This document shows positions 27,460 to 36,459 of a stretch of DNA of 64,000 nt, piece by piece. Positions within the stretch are counted from its first letter, which is position 1. Every line of letters begins with the position of its first letter. Made by a program: the position numbers and the translations under genes. The notes under the pieces are model-generated. The model saw only the letters and a program-made list of their open reading frames with translations, was not told the DNA's origin and made no database searches. The stretch is from Enterobacter hormaechei subsp. xiangfangensis (lineage in GTDB: Bacteria; Pseudomonadota; Gammaproteobacteria; Enterobacterales; Enterobacteriaceae), in contig NZ_CP017183.1 in assembly GCF_001729785.1 (NCBI RefSeq), forward strand, positions 1,488,001 to 1,552,000, read 5' to 3'.

Positions 27460-28128
27460 TTAATTCCTGCGCTCAAACGCTAACGCCTTACGCTCGATAA
27501 GACGCATCATCAGCGTCAGCAGACCGTTGACCACCAGATAGACCAGACCCGCCGCACCGAACACCATTACGTCGTAGGTGCGTCCGTACAGCAGCTGTCC
27601 GTGGCCCATCACTTCCATCAGGGTGATGGTGTAGGCCAGTGAGGTGCTTTTGAACACCAGAACGACTTCGTTGGAATAGGAAGAGAGCGCGCGCTTAAAG
27701 GCATAGGGCAGCAGGATCGCCAGCGTATCCTTCTTGCTCATGCCCAGCGCTCCGCAGGACTGCCACTGGCCTTCCGGGATCGCGCGAATGGCACCGTAGA
27801 ACAGCTGCGTGGTGTAGGCGGCGCTGTTCAGCGAGAGGGCAATCAGGGCGCAGAGCCACGGTTCAGAGAGCAGGTGCCAGATCACCGGGTATTCCTGTAA
27901 CGACGGGAACTGCCCCGGGCCGTAGTAAATCAGGAAGATTTGCACCAGCAGCGGCGTACCGGTAAAGAGCGTAATGTAGCCACGTACAATCCACACCAGC
28001 ACTGGCGTTTTCAGCGTCAGGACGATGGTGAAGATCAGCGCCAGGATCAGCGCCACGATGATAGACGCGACGGTCAGCGTCAGGCTGGTGTGCAGCCCTT
28101 TCATCAGTTCGGGTAAATAATCCAGCAT
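27460..28128 (-). CDS. artM: Arginine ABC transporter permease ArtM
   Basis: Inner-membrane permease of 222 residues with about five helices, His/Glu/Gln/Arg/opine family. The conserved coupling loop reads QSCGALGMSKKDTLAILLP. It pairs with ArtQ and is powered by ArtP. The ATG overlaps the artQ stop by one base. Confidence 0.95.
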   Translation of the reverse strand: MLDYLPELMKGLHTSLTLTVASIIVALILALIFTIVLTLKTPVLVWIVRGYITLFTGTPLLVQIFLIYYGPGQFPSLQEYPVIWHLLSEPWLCALIALSLNSAAYTTQLFYGAIRAIPEGQWQSCGALGMSKKDTLAILLPYAFKRALSSYSNEVVLVFKSTSLAYTITLMEVMGHGQLLYGRTYDVMVFGAAGLVYLVVNGLLTLMMRLIERKALAFERRN

Positions 28129-28844
28129 CAGCCTGGTCTCCGTTCAAAACGCGTTGCGCGCAGGTCAATACGCTTCAGAACGTACTGGCTCAGCAACGTG
28201 ATCACCAGGTAGATTGCCGCCGCGACGATGTACCAGGTAAACGGCTCCTGCGTACGGGTGGCGATACTTTTGGTTTGCAGCATCAAATCGTTCACGCTGA
28301 TCAGGCTTACCAGCGCGGTATCTTTCAGCAGTACCAGCCACTGATTACCCAGCCCTGGCAGGGCATGACGCCACATCTGCGGCATCACCAGGCGGAAGAA
28401 GATCGCCGCTTTCGACAGGCCCAGCGCCTGACCGGATTCCCACTGACCCTGTGGCACCGCTTTCAGCGCGCCGCGCAGCGTTTGTGACGCATAGGCTGAA
28501 TAGAGCAGGGAGAGCGCAATCACGCCGCACAGGAACGGGCTGACGTCGAAGTTCTCGATCTGCATCTGCACCGGGATTTGCGCAAAGCCGAGATTAATCG
28601 TGAAGCCGTCCGACAGCGTTAACAGCAGCTGTGAGGAGCCGAAATAGATAAACAGGACCACCAGAATTTCCGGGAGTCCACGCAGCACAGTCACCAGCGC
28701 TGAACCGAGCCATGCGACAGGGCGCCACTTAACGGACTCCCACACCGCAAAGAACATCGCCAGTACGAGGCCGATAATCAGTGCACAAACGGCAAGGCCG
28801 ACGGTCATCCCGGCGGCGCTTGCTAAAGGAAAAATTTCATTCAT
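28128..28844 (-). CDS. artQ: Arginine ABC transporter permease ArtQ
   Basis: Permease of 238 residues with about five helices. The EAA-type loop reads [20 protein letters not shown]. It lies between artI and artM with almost no gap (6 bases after artI, 1-base overlap with artM), so the subunits are translated together. Confidence 0.95.
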   Translation of the reverse strand: MNEIFPLASAAGMTVGLAVCALIIGLVLAMFFAVWESVKWRPVAWLGSALVTVLRGLPEILVVLFIYFGSSQLLLTLSDGFTINLGFAQIPVQMQIENFDVSPFLCGVIALSLLYSAYASQTLRGALKAVPQGQWESGQALGLSKAAIFFRLVMPQMWRHALPGLGNQWLVLLKDTALVSLISVNDLMLQTKSIATRTQEPFTWYIVAAAIYLVITLLSQYVLKRIDLRATRFERRPG

Positions 28845-28850
28845 CAGGAA

Positions 28851-29582
28851 TTACTTCTGGAACCATTTTTTGTAGATGGTTTCGTAGGTGCCGTCTTTCT
28901 TCACTTTTTCCAGCGCAGCGTTGAATTTCTGCTGCAACTCGGTGTTGCCCTGACGTACGGCAATACCCAGACCTGTACCGAAGTAGTCTTTATCGGTCAC
29001 CTTGTCACCCACGGCAGCCAGCTTGTCGTTCGCTTTCAGCCATTCAGTCACGACAGCCGTATCCCCGAACACCGCATCGATACGACCGTTTTGCAGGTCC
29101 AGTTTCGCATTCTGGTAGCTGTCATACGGCACGGTGGTGATTTCCGGGTGCTTATCCATGATGAATTTCTGGTGCGTGGTGCCGTTCTGCACGCCGACTT
29201 TCTTGCCTTTCAGCAGGTCAACGGAGGCGTATTTACCTTTCTGACCGATGAACAGCGCCGAGTTGTCGTAGTAAGGGGTGGTGAACAGAACCTGCTTCTC
29301 ACGCTCCGGTGTGATGTCCATACCGGCCATTACGGCGTCGATACGGCGGAACTTCAGGCTTGGGATCAGGCTGTCGAACGCCTGGTTGCTGAAGGTACAG
29401 GTCGCGTCGATCTCTTTACACAGGGCATTTGCCAGGTCCACGTCGAAGCCAACAATCTTGTTGTTCGCATCAATGGATTCAAACGGAGGGTAGGACGCTT
29501 CAGTGGCGAAACGGATGGTCTGGGCTGCGGTAGCGGAAAGGCTGACGCTAGCAAGCAGCGCGGCAATCAATACTTTTTTCAT
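28851..29582 (-). CDS. artI: Arginine-family periplasmic binding protein ArtI
   Basis: Binding protein of 243 residues with a signal peptide ending at ATA-A near residue 19. It is a paralogue of ArtJ, sharing YPPFES, AGMDITPEREKQVLFT and NGTTHQKFI. In E. coli its ligand is less well defined than for ArtJ. It lies between artP and artQ, the standard order artP-I-Q-M. Confidence 0.95.
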   Translation of the reverse strand: MKKVLIAALLASVSLSATAAQTIRFATEASYPPFESIDANNKIVGFDVDLANALCKEIDATCTFSNQAFDSLIPSLKFRRIDAVMAGMDITPEREKQVLFTTPYYDNSALFIGQKGKYASVDLLKGKKVGVQNGTTHQKFIMDKHPEITTVPYDSYQNAKLDLQNGRIDAVFGDTAVVTEWLKANDKLAAVGDKVTDKDYFGTGLGIAVRQGNTELQQKFNAALEKVKKDGTYETIYKKWFQK

Positions 29583-29600
29583 TATAATTTCCCTAACACA

Positions 29601-30329
29601 TCAGTGTGATAAGTAGTTTTTGAAGGCATCGGTTTGCGGGTTAGTGAAGCAGCTCGCGTCACCCTGCTCAACGATATACCCGTTTTCCATATAGACCACG
29701 CGGCTGGCGGTTTTGCGCGCCACTTCCACCTCGTGGGTCACGATGACCTGGGTAATGTTGGTTTCCGCCAGCTCACGAATGATACTCACGATCTGGGCAG
29801 TAATTTCCGGGTCCAGCGCCGCGGTCGGCTCATCGAACAGCAGCACCGCTGGCTCCATCATCAGCGCACGGGCGATCGCCACACGCTGTTGCTGACCACC
29901 AGAGAGATGCAGAGGATAACGGTCGCTGTACGGTTTCAGACGCAGACGTTCCAGCAGCTTTTCAGCGCGCGCCATCGCCTGGTCTTTGCTTAAGCCAAGC
30001 ACGCGGCACGGGGCTTCAATCAGGTTTTGCACCACCGTCAGATGCGGCCAGAGATTGTATTGCTGGAAAACCATGCCCACGTTTTGACGCAGTTCACGAA
30101 TCGCTTTATCAGAAGGGGTTTTCGCGAAGTCAAAATGGTTACCGGCGATGGCCAGCGTTCCCGAACGGGGCATTTCAAGCAGATTTAAAACACGCAGAAG
30201 GGAGCTTTTTCCCGCGCCGCTTGGGCCAAGCAAAACCAGCGTTTCGCCCTCCGGGCAACTCAGCGTAATGTCGAACAGCGCCTGGTGTGCGCCGTAGAAG
30301 CAGTTAATGCCGTTTAGTTTAATACTCAT
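29601..30329 (-). CDS. artP: Arginine ABC transporter ATPase ArtP
   Basis: ATPase of 242 residues. Walker A is [11 protein letters not shown], the Q-loop is [13 protein letters not shown], the signature is [12 protein letters not shown], Walker B is [12 protein letters not shown], and the switch His is in IVTHEVEVA. First gene of the operon; no strong ARG box was found in front of it, in contrast to artJ. Confidence 0.96.
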   Translation of the reverse strand: MSIKLNGINCFYGAHQALFDITLSCPEGETLVLLGPSGAGKSSLLRVLNLLEMPRSGTLAIAGNHFDFAKTPSDKAIRELRQNVGMVFQQYNLWPHLTVVQNLIEAPCRVLGLSKDQAMARAEKLLERLRLKPYSDRYPLHLSGGQQQRVAIARALMMEPAVLLFDEPTAALDPEITAQIVSIIRELAETNITQVIVTHEVEVARKTASRVVYMENGYIVEQGDASCFTNPQTDAFKNYLSH

Positions 30330-30555
30330 CGGGGCAGTCTTTACTCATCCAGGCAAACTATAGCAATTGAGGCCGCAGATAGTACCGTTGACAGAATAGT
30401 TATGCAATATTTATGCGTTAAAAGTTAAATATAACCCGTGTTTACTCTTAAACATAGCACAAAATAGCGACGGGAAAGGGGGGCGAGTATAAATGTCGGC
30501 ATTCCGCCTGAAATGCCGGACATTTTACGGGGTTAACGTTTATTTAACGGATGCG

Positions 30556-31074
30556 TTAGCGGTTCTCAATCGACTGGCGAAGGGTGCCTGCCGGGGCATG
30601 AACGCTGCCGCCAATGTAGCGTACATCATCTACTGCCCAGCACTGGCCTTCACGGATCATCAGCACCTCATCCTGCCAGGTTTGCGTCCCCTGGGTTAGC
30701 TTCACGCGCAGGGGAATATTGCGTGCGTCGGTATTTGGAATGGTGGATGCGCTGGCGACGTCGGCGCTGTCCGGCAGCGTGGCGCGGCTTGAGAACGGAT
30801 CGGATGACAGCAGGGCGTTATGCTGCGGATCGCGCGAAGCGTCGGTGAGCAGTTTCGCCAGATTATCGCTCAGGTACGGGCGCAGGGCGGTCAGGTCATT
30901 ACCGCGATGCTGAATACGGTAATCATAAAATTGTTGCGCCACGGCGTCCGGGCCACCCTCAATACAAGGGCCGCTGCGGGTTCCGATATCCTTAAAGGCT
31001 GGCGTGACCGGCGTTGTGCAGGCGCTGAGCACCAGCGCGCATGGCACTAAAAGCGTTAAAGCAGAGTAGCGCAT
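30556..31074 (-). CDS. ybjP: Lipoprotein YbjP
   Basis: Predicted lipoprotein of 172 residues with lipobox LSAC (Cys19) after a short signal sequence; it contains DUF3828 and has no known function. The mature part includes a YDYRIQHRGNDL segment as in E. coli. Asp is not at position +2 (CTT), so outer-membrane sorting is expected. Confidence 0.93.
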   Translation of the reverse strand: MRYSALTLLVPCALVLSACTTPVTPAFKDIGTRSGPCIEGGPDAVAQQFYDYRIQHRGNDLTALRPYLSDNLAKLLTDASRDPQHNALLSSDPFSSRATLPDSADVASASTIPNTDARNIPLRVKLTQGTQTWQDEVLMIREGQCWAVDDVRYIGGSVHAPAGTLRQSIENR

Positions 31075-31171
31075 GTTGATTTCCTTATTTATTAACTATC
31101 CTTTCAATCATAGCGTAACGAACCGATAATGCAGTTGCTAACGCATTGAACGCTAAAGAAGGAGAGAAAGT

Positions 31172-31495
31172 ATGCAGTTTTCAACAACGCCAACCCTGGA
31201 AGGTCAACCGATTACCGAGTACTGCGGCGTGGTCACCGGTGAGGCGATTCTGGGCGCGAACATATTCCGGGACTTCTTTGCCGGCATTCGGGATATCGTC
31301 GGGGGTCGCTCCGGCGCGTACGAGAAAGAGCTGCGTAAAGCGCGTGACATTGCGTTTAAGGAGCTGGGCGAGCAGGCCAAAGCGCTGGGCGCGGATGCGG
31401 TGGTAGGTATTGATATCGACTACGAAACGGTCGGGAAAGATGCCAGCATGCTGATGGTGAGCGTAAGCGGTACGGCGGTGAAAACCCGTCGATGA
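31172..31495 (+). CDS. ybjQ: UPF0145 family protein YbjQ
   Basis: Small cytosolic protein of 107 residues, YbjQ/UPF0145 family, thought to form pentamers and possibly bind metal; function unknown. Conserved features are [20 protein letters not shown] and [20 protein letters not shown] ribosome site precedes the ATG. It overlaps amiD by 4 bases. Confidence 0.94.
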   Translation: MQFSTTPTLEGQPITEYCGVVTGEAILGANIFRDFFAGIRDIVGGRSGAYEKELRKARDIAFKELGEQAKALGADAVVGIDIDYETVGKDASMLMVSVSGTAVKTRR

Positions 31496-32322
31496 AGCGT
31501 TCGCTCTCAACCCTCCTGCTGGCGATATTGCTGGCAGGATGCGCCTCGGAAGAGGGCATCGTTGATAAAGGCGCGTACGATCTGGATACGCGCCATCAGG
31601 CGCAGGCGGCCTACCCGCGTATAAAGGTGCTGGTTATTCACTACACCGCCGACGATTTCGACACCTCGCTTGCGACCCTGACCGATAAAAACGTCAGCTC
31701 TCACTATCTCATTCCCGCAAAGCCCCCAGCTCCACAGGGCAAACCGCGTATCTGGCAGCTGGTCCCGGAGAGCGAGCTGGCCTGGCATGCGGGCATCAGC
31801 TTCTGGCGTGGCACCAACCGCATAAATGATACCTCCGTCGGCATTGAGCTGGAAAACCGCGGCTGGCGGCAAACCGATGGCGTGAAAACCTTTACCCCCT
31901 TCGAACCGGGGCAAATTGCGGCGCTGATCCCGCTTGCCAGAGATATCATCGCCCGCTACGACATAAAACCGCAGAACGTGGTGGCACACTCGGATATCGC
32001 CCCGCAGCGCAAAGACGATCCTGGCCCGATGTTTCCGTGGCGCGAGCTGGCGCAGCAGGGTATCGGGGCCTGGCCCGATCCGGCGCGGGTGAATTTTTAT
32101 ATCAACGGCCGACCGCATTATCAGCAGGTTGATACCGCAGCGCTGCTCGATCTGCTGGCGCGCTACGGTTACGAGGTGCCAGAAAACAGCACGCCCGCAC
32201 AGCAAAAACGCATCATCATGGTTTTCCAGATGCATTTCCGCCCGCAGTTATGGAATGGCGTAGCGGATGTGGAAACCATGGCGATTGCCGAAGCACTTTT
32301 AGAGAAATACGGGCAGGGGTAA
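31492..32322 (+). CDS. amiD: N-acetylmuramoyl-L-alanine amidase AmiD
   Basis: Outer-membrane lipoprotein amidase of 276 residues that cleaves the bond between MurNAc (or anhydro-MurNAc) and the stem peptide. The lipobox is LLAGC (Cys17). Zinc ligands are His in [10 protein letters not shown] and His/Asp in [18 protein letters not shown]-binding helical domain occupies about residues 205-276. In K-12 the next gene is ybjS; here the secretion-chitinase block is inserted after amiD. Confidence 0.95.
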   Translation: MKRSLSTLLLAILLAGCASEEGIVDKGAYDLDTRHQAQAAYPRIKVLVIHYTADDFDTSLATLTDKNVSSHYLIPAKPPAPQGKPRIWQLVPESELAWHAGISFWRGTNRINDTSVGIELENRGWRQTDGVKTFTPFEPGQIAALIPLARDIIARYDIKPQNVVAHSDIAPQRKDDPGPMFPWRELAQQGIGAWPDPARVNFYINGRPHYQQVDTAALLDLLARYGYEVPENSTPAQQKRIIMVFQMHFRPQLWNGVADVETMAIAEALLEKYGQG

Positions 32323-32338
32323 ACCTTCGGATTACCCC
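32316..32338 (+). terminator. Hairpin spanning the amiD stop codon
   Basis: GGGGTAA / TTACCCC arms (32316-32322 and 32332-32338) extended by a CC/GG pair around TTC. No T-run follows at once, so it may be a weak terminator or an mRNA 3'-end stabiliser. Confidence 0.4.
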
Positions 32339-32591
32339 CGAGTGAGTATATTTTCTTAAGTTTCTATCAGATTAATCCTAAGTACAAACTCATTTCATTT
32401 TTAGTTAATTGACTTAAAATTATCCCGATTTAAGATGGACACATAGCGCGCTAAGTAATGTAGCGAATTAATCAAAAACTTTACTCTTTTATTTTTATTC
32501 TTGAGATTTTCATCAGGTAAAAATTTATGGTTCGGCGTAAATGCCGCGGCCATCTTATTTTAAAAAATCACATCTTAAATCGGGTATAACA

Positions 32592-33215
32592 ATGTTAAGC
32601 ATCTATGGAAAAAAATTACGTCCACAATATGAAATGGAAAGAATTATTTCTGCAACCGCAGGCGTTGAAGAAAAAACGTTAAAGAAATGGCAGAAAATTT
32701 CCACTACTGATTCCGGTTACATTCATGTCATCGTCAGCGGCGAAGTCGAATTTCGACGTGAATCTGACGAACTGTGCATGTTTACTGTCACCGGACAATG
32801 CCTTTTCGGCCTATCGTCAATGTATTACAACGCCACCCATATGTACGGCCTTGTCCGGACGAATACGGTCGTTCGCTCGATCAAGAAAGAGGTCTTCGCC
32901 CAGCTGATGACCGAAAAAAATCTGTGGCCTGACCTGACCAAAGTCCTTTCCTGGTACATATGCGTGATGAGCAAACGTGATGATGTTCTGGTTGCCCGCA
33001 GTGCGTATTCTGTTGTTCGTGAATTTTTATATGAGATTAACGATCTGACTGTTCATCAGCAACGTGATATTAACGTTTATGATTACATTCAGGAATACAC
33101 TAACCTCGCACGTAGTACTATTATCAAAATCCTCTCCGATCTGAAAAAAGGTCAATATATTGTGGTGGAAAAAGGTCGATTGCTTAACCTCACCGCACTG
33201 CCTGAAAAATATTAA
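32592..33215 (+). CDS. IprA/YaiV-like winged-helix regulator
   Basis: Probable transcription regulator of 207 residues. It has a cyclic-nucleotide-binding-like N-terminal half (GYIHVIVSGEVEFRRE, then FGLSSMYYN at about 75-90). The C-terminal winged helix shows LARSTIIKILSDLKKGQY and ends VVEKGRLLNLTALPEKY, the IprA/YaiV ending. The ATG at 32592 (MLSIYGKKLR) fits the family. It is AT-rich relative to the core genes and lies next to the gsp locus, converging on gspB with a 3-base gap. Its target is not known; control of the secretion or chitinase genes is inference from position. Confidence 0.78.
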   Translation: MLSIYGKKLRPQYEMERIISATAGVEEKTLKKWQKISTTDSGYIHVIVSGEVEFRRESDELCMFTVTGQCLFGLSSMYYNATHMYGLVRTNTVVRSIKKEVFAQLMTEKNLWPDLTKVLSWYICVMSKRDDVLVARSAYSVVREFLYEINDLTVHQQRDINVYDYIQEYTNLARSTIIKILSDLKKGQYIVVEKGRLLNLTALPEKY

Positions 33216-33218
33216 CAC

Positions 33219-33851
33219 CTACTCCCGCCGTTCTCCTTTCTCACTCAAAGGAGAACGGCTATTTCCACTGTTTTTTACACTCGCTTGTGAATTATCCTGC
33301 GTTTCGTCAACCGGCGGCGCGGGAATTTTTCCTTGAGAATAATCCTGCTCCTGCTCTTTTAATGCCTGCTTAAATAATTCCGTTAATGATGACTCTTCAC
33401 TGCTCGTGCTGGCGGGGGCGATATCGTGCTCATGCGCCTCGGTTCCGGGTAAGGTATCCCGCGAGGTATCGTGCGGCACCGCGCCCTCGGGCGCCTGCTG
33501 CCAGTCGGCATCATCACTGCTGATCGGCAGATCCTGCATCGGTGGAACATCAACATGCACTGGCGCAACTTTAGGCTGCGGATGCGGGAACGGTTTACTC
33601 ACGTACACGTAATGCATTTCCGAAAGCTGCGTTTCCGGTTTGGCAACGCTGGCGTTGACCGGTTCAGGTGCCGGGTGGCGCAGGTTCCAGTAGACGTGCA
33701 TATACAGGCCGACAACCAGCATGGCGCAAAGCCCGACCAGCCATAACGCTGTTTTGCCGAATACGTTTTTCAGGCTGGGGAGGCGGTACGAAAACCAGAC
33801 CGCTTCCCCGGTTGTATAGCTGCGCTGAGCCGCAAGGCAGATGGTCGACAT
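33219..33851 (-). CDS. gspB: Type II secretion accessory protein GspB-like
   Basis: Bitopic inner-membrane protein of 210 residues with a short cytosolic N-terminus, a membrane segment at about 35-52 (TALWLVGLCAMLVVGLYM), and a long Pro/Glu/Ser-rich periplasmic region ending GERRE. PulB/OutB/ExeB-type proteins work with GspA in placing the secretin through peptidoglycan. The start ATG overlaps the gspA stop (TAATG). The C-terminal codons lie in the terminator-like stem at 33228. Identification rests on architecture and the gspA neighbour more than sequence motifs. Confidence 0.72.
   Translation of the reverse strand: MSTICLAAQRSYTTGEAVWFSYRLPSLKNVFGKTALWLVGLCAMLVVGLYMHVYWNLRHPAPEPVNASVAKPETQLSEMHYVYVSKPFPHPQPKVAPVHVDVPPMQDLPISSDDADWQQAPEGAVPHDTSRDTLPGTEAHEHDIAPASTSSEESSLTELFKQALKEQEQDYSQGKIPAPPVDETQDNSQASVKNSGNSRSPLSEKGERRE
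33228..33258. terminator. 12-bp stem between regulator and gspB ends
   Basis: Perfect CCGTTCTCCTTT / AAAGGAGAACGG (33228-33239 and 33247-33258) with a 7-base loop, inside the last codons of gspB. It can end transcription from both convergent genes; a six-T run occurs about 13 bases later on the plus side. Confidence 0.6.
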
Positions 33852-35413
33852 TAGGCTTTCTTCTCCTGCATTTTTGCGTCCGGGGTGGTGCGGGTTGCCT
33901 GAATCAGTACGCCCGGCGTGCTGTTGTTCACGCGCATCAGCTGCATCAGCGTTTCTTCACCGGGGATGCCATCCACGTGCAGATGCATTTTTTGCTGGAA
34001 CTCGCGGGTGCGTTTCATCATTTCTGCGGTCCAGATCCGGGCATGCGTTTCGGGCTGGCTCAACGCGATGCTTAACTGCTGATCGAGCCAGACCATGTCT
34101 TTGCTGTCGCTGGCCGTGCCGATCGCGTCTTTTCCTTCCGGTGTCAGGCGGTGCAACTGGGTGAAGTTGCCGGTCGCATGCCGGTTAAACCAGCTGCGGC
34201 TTACCTGCCAGGTCCGGTTATTCATTAACAAGTCAATTGATGTATCTCCGACCCTGGCGACCACTGCATAGTTAAGGTGACCGCTGGTTTTCAGCTCACT
34301 GACCCACGGATACCCTTCCTGCGCCAGCGTCTGCGGGGACGCGTTCCCCTGTTTACACATCAGGTTCACTTTAGCGGCGTTCTGGCACAGCGCATCGTCG
34401 GCCGAGGCGTCATACCCCCACATGAGATAAAGCTGATGCATCGCATCCGGCTGATTAACTATTTCGTTGTCGATAACCGGCACTACGGCTGCCTCAGGTT
34501 TTGGCGTCTGCTGTTTCCAGCTGACGGGCACCGGCAGCTGGATCGGCAGGCGCGCGCCGATCGACGAGGTAAAATACCAGCCGCAGGCGGCAAACAGCAC
34601 GGACGCAAACAGCCCCACGGTTGCCAGGCGCTTACCGTGTTTTTTGGCGGGCAGGATCTCTCCCGCCGCCAGACGTAAATGGCGTGGGCTGACCTGCGCC
34701 GCGCGTTCCGTCCAGGCGGCGAGCATTGACAGGTGTGCCAGAGCGTTCAGTTTGCTGATGTTGCCTTTGGTCAGCGTGTGCATTTTGCGCACGCGGGCAG
34801 GCGGCAACGGCGAATGTTCACAGTCGTGTTCTTCGCACTGCGCCTGCACATAGCTCAGGTATTCGCAGCAGGTGAGGGGGCGCAGGACATGATGTGTGTG
34901 CGTATATTCGCGCAGTTCAGGTTGCTTTAGCAGGCGTTCCTGCTCCGCAGCACCCGTCAGCACCACGGCGAGCCGGAAGTTCAGCTCCTGGGCGCGCGTG
35001 AGCAGCGTTCCCAGGACTTCACGGCAGCTCTCCTTCATGGCTTCGGAATGGGCGATCGTCAGCACTCTGGATTTTGCTTTCCCCTCCTGCCACTGGCGCA
35101 GGACGGCATCCACCGCCTGCATGCGATCTTTAATCGCTTTCGTTCCCGGGTAGAGTTTGTACAGCAGGCTACTGGCACTCAGTTTGGGAAACGCGTTGAT
35201 GGCAATAACGGTATTGCTGCTGGCTTTCAGCGCGTCGATGAAGTGGCTCAGAAGCGGAGCGTCGTCGCAAAAAAGCCCGATAATACCCGCCAGCTGGGTT
35301 TTCTCTTTCAGCAGGTTGAACACGTCCTGATGATAAGGCACCAGAAAATCACCGGATAAACGGGTGATTGTCCTGAATGGCGGATTTTTAAAATTAAAGT
35401 GGCTCTGATACAT
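33851..35413 (-). CDS. gspA: Type II secretion protein GspA with degenerate ATPase motifs
   Basis: ExeA/GspA-type protein of 520 residues. The N-terminal AAA-like domain starts MYQSHFNFKNPPFRTI as in ExeA. Where Walker A should be it reads AGIIGLFCDDAPLLSHF, with no GxxxxGK(S/T), and the Walker B position reads VLTIAHSEAM without the DE pair. A membrane segment follows at about 265-285 (LATVGLFASVLFAACGWY). The periplasmic part ends in a peptidoglycan-binding domain (TREFQQKMHLHVDGIPGEETLM, about 470-500). It should bind peptidoglycan but looks unable to hydrolyse ATP. It is divergent from gspC. Confidence 0.85.
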   Translation of the reverse strand: MYQSHFNFKNPPFRTITRLSGDFLVPYHQDVFNLLKEKTQLAGIIGLFCDDAPLLSHFIDALKASSNTVIAINAFPKLSASSLLYKLYPGTKAIKDRMQAVDAVLRQWQEGKAKSRVLTIAHSEAMKESCREVLGTLLTRAQELNFRLAVVLTGAAEQERLLKQPELREYTHTHHVLRPLTCCEYLSYVQAQCEEHDCEHSPLPPARVRKMHTLTKGNISKLNALAHLSMLAAWTERAAQVSPRHLRLAAGEILPAKKHGKRLATVGLFASVLFAACGWYFTSSIGARLPIQLPVPVSWKQQTPKPEAAVVPVIDNEIVNQPDAMHQLYLMWGYDASADDALCQNAAKVNLMCKQGNASPQTLAQEGYPWVSELKTSGHLNYAVVARVGDTSIDLLMNNRTWQVSRSWFNRHATGNFTQLHRLTPEGKDAIGTASDSKDMVWLDQQLSIALSQPETHARIWTAEMMKRTREFQQKMHLHVDGIPGEETLMQLMRVNNSTPGVLIQATRTTPDAKMQEKKA

Positions 35414-35671
35414 AACGACTGACCGTCTCTGATTAGGAATAGCAACAGCAGCAGAAAGTAAGGTAATGCCCCTGAGCGGTCAATTTGCAGACAGGGTAAA
35501 AATATCCAGCTGGCCGCGCCTAACATCTGGATTTTATACGGTCAATATTTTTCTGTATGAAAGTTGGTGGCGAAGTCAGTGGTCGTATTTGCAACAGCTT
35601 ATTACTATTTTCCTCCATATTGGCGCAGTATGACGCTGCTTATTTTTGCTTTGCTATAGGCCGGATAAAAA

Positions 35672-36446
35672 ATGAGGTTCTCATTTCTGTCACGGTGGAT
35701 AACGCCTTGTATTATGTTTGCGCTGCTCATTTTTAGCGGCCAGCAAGGGTATCTCACCTTAAAAGATTATAAAAAAGTTACGAATAAGTTGGCTAAAGCT
35801 GATCTACAGCCGCTGAAAAAAAACGCGCGAAGATAAACCCTTCACGCTTTTTACGGCTGCCGTCCGTCAGGAGAACTTAGCGGATGCGGCAAAAGCCCCG
35901 CTGGCAGCGGAGATAGAGGGCATTGTGCGCAGTGATGACGCCTGGCTCTCCTTTGCTGTTATCAAAACCCCAGGCGGTCAGCGAAGCTACCGTGAGGGTG
36001 AACCTCTCGCCGGATTTAACGACGCATTTATTCAGGAAATAAACAAAGATAATGTGGTGGTTAATTATGAAGGTGCTACGCAGGTACTGGCGTTAAATAA
36101 ACCGGACTATTTTAAGGGGGGCGTGGATAGCGGCCCGGTTACAAAATCGACGAAAGATGCTGGCGCAGAAAGTTTGCATCTTGATGATTATCTGGTGTTA
36201 AAACCCATCATTGAAAAAGGCCGACTGGAAGGCTACAGGATAAATCCAAGGAATGCCTCCGCCTTTTACAGTCAGTCAGGTCTGGAAAAAGGCGATGTGG
36301 CGGTTCAGGTTAACTCTGTCGATATGACCGATGAAGCAAAAGCGAAAAGCATTATTGCCAACTGGTCGAAAATGAAAGAAGCGGATGTCGTCGTGCGGCG
36401 TCACGCTCACCTTGTAAATATTCGGGTTAATGTTCTAAACAATTAA
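35672..36446 (+). pseudogene. gspC: gspC interrupted by a frameshift at an A8 run
   Basis: Inner-membrane clamp that links the secretion platform to the secretin. The first frame (ATG 35672) encodes a membrane anchor WITPCIMFALLIFSGQQGY and stops at TAA 35834. The rest is open in another frame from 35817 to 36446. It contains the HR domain (IEGIVRSDDAWLSFAVIKTP) and a PDZ-like domain (GYRINPRNASAFYSQSGLEK). Removing one A from the run at 35816-35823 would join them into about 257 residues, close to the 271 of E. coli GspC. Only a +1 or -2 shift restores the frame. It may be a true mutation, a slippage site or a sequence error. Confidence 0.85.
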
Positions 36447-36459
36447 CAAGTGTGCAGAC

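Noticed and set aside
30395..30430. ARG box upstream of artP
   Set aside because: The TGCAATATTTATGCG stretch is AT-rich and dyad-like but fails the TGAAT-N4-ATTCA core on both sides.
35816..35836. Programmed -1 ribosomal frameshift to express gspC
   Set aside because: The A-run looks slippery, but the downstream frame needs +1 or -2. A -1 slip leads to a third frame, so dnaX-type frameshifting does not explain it.
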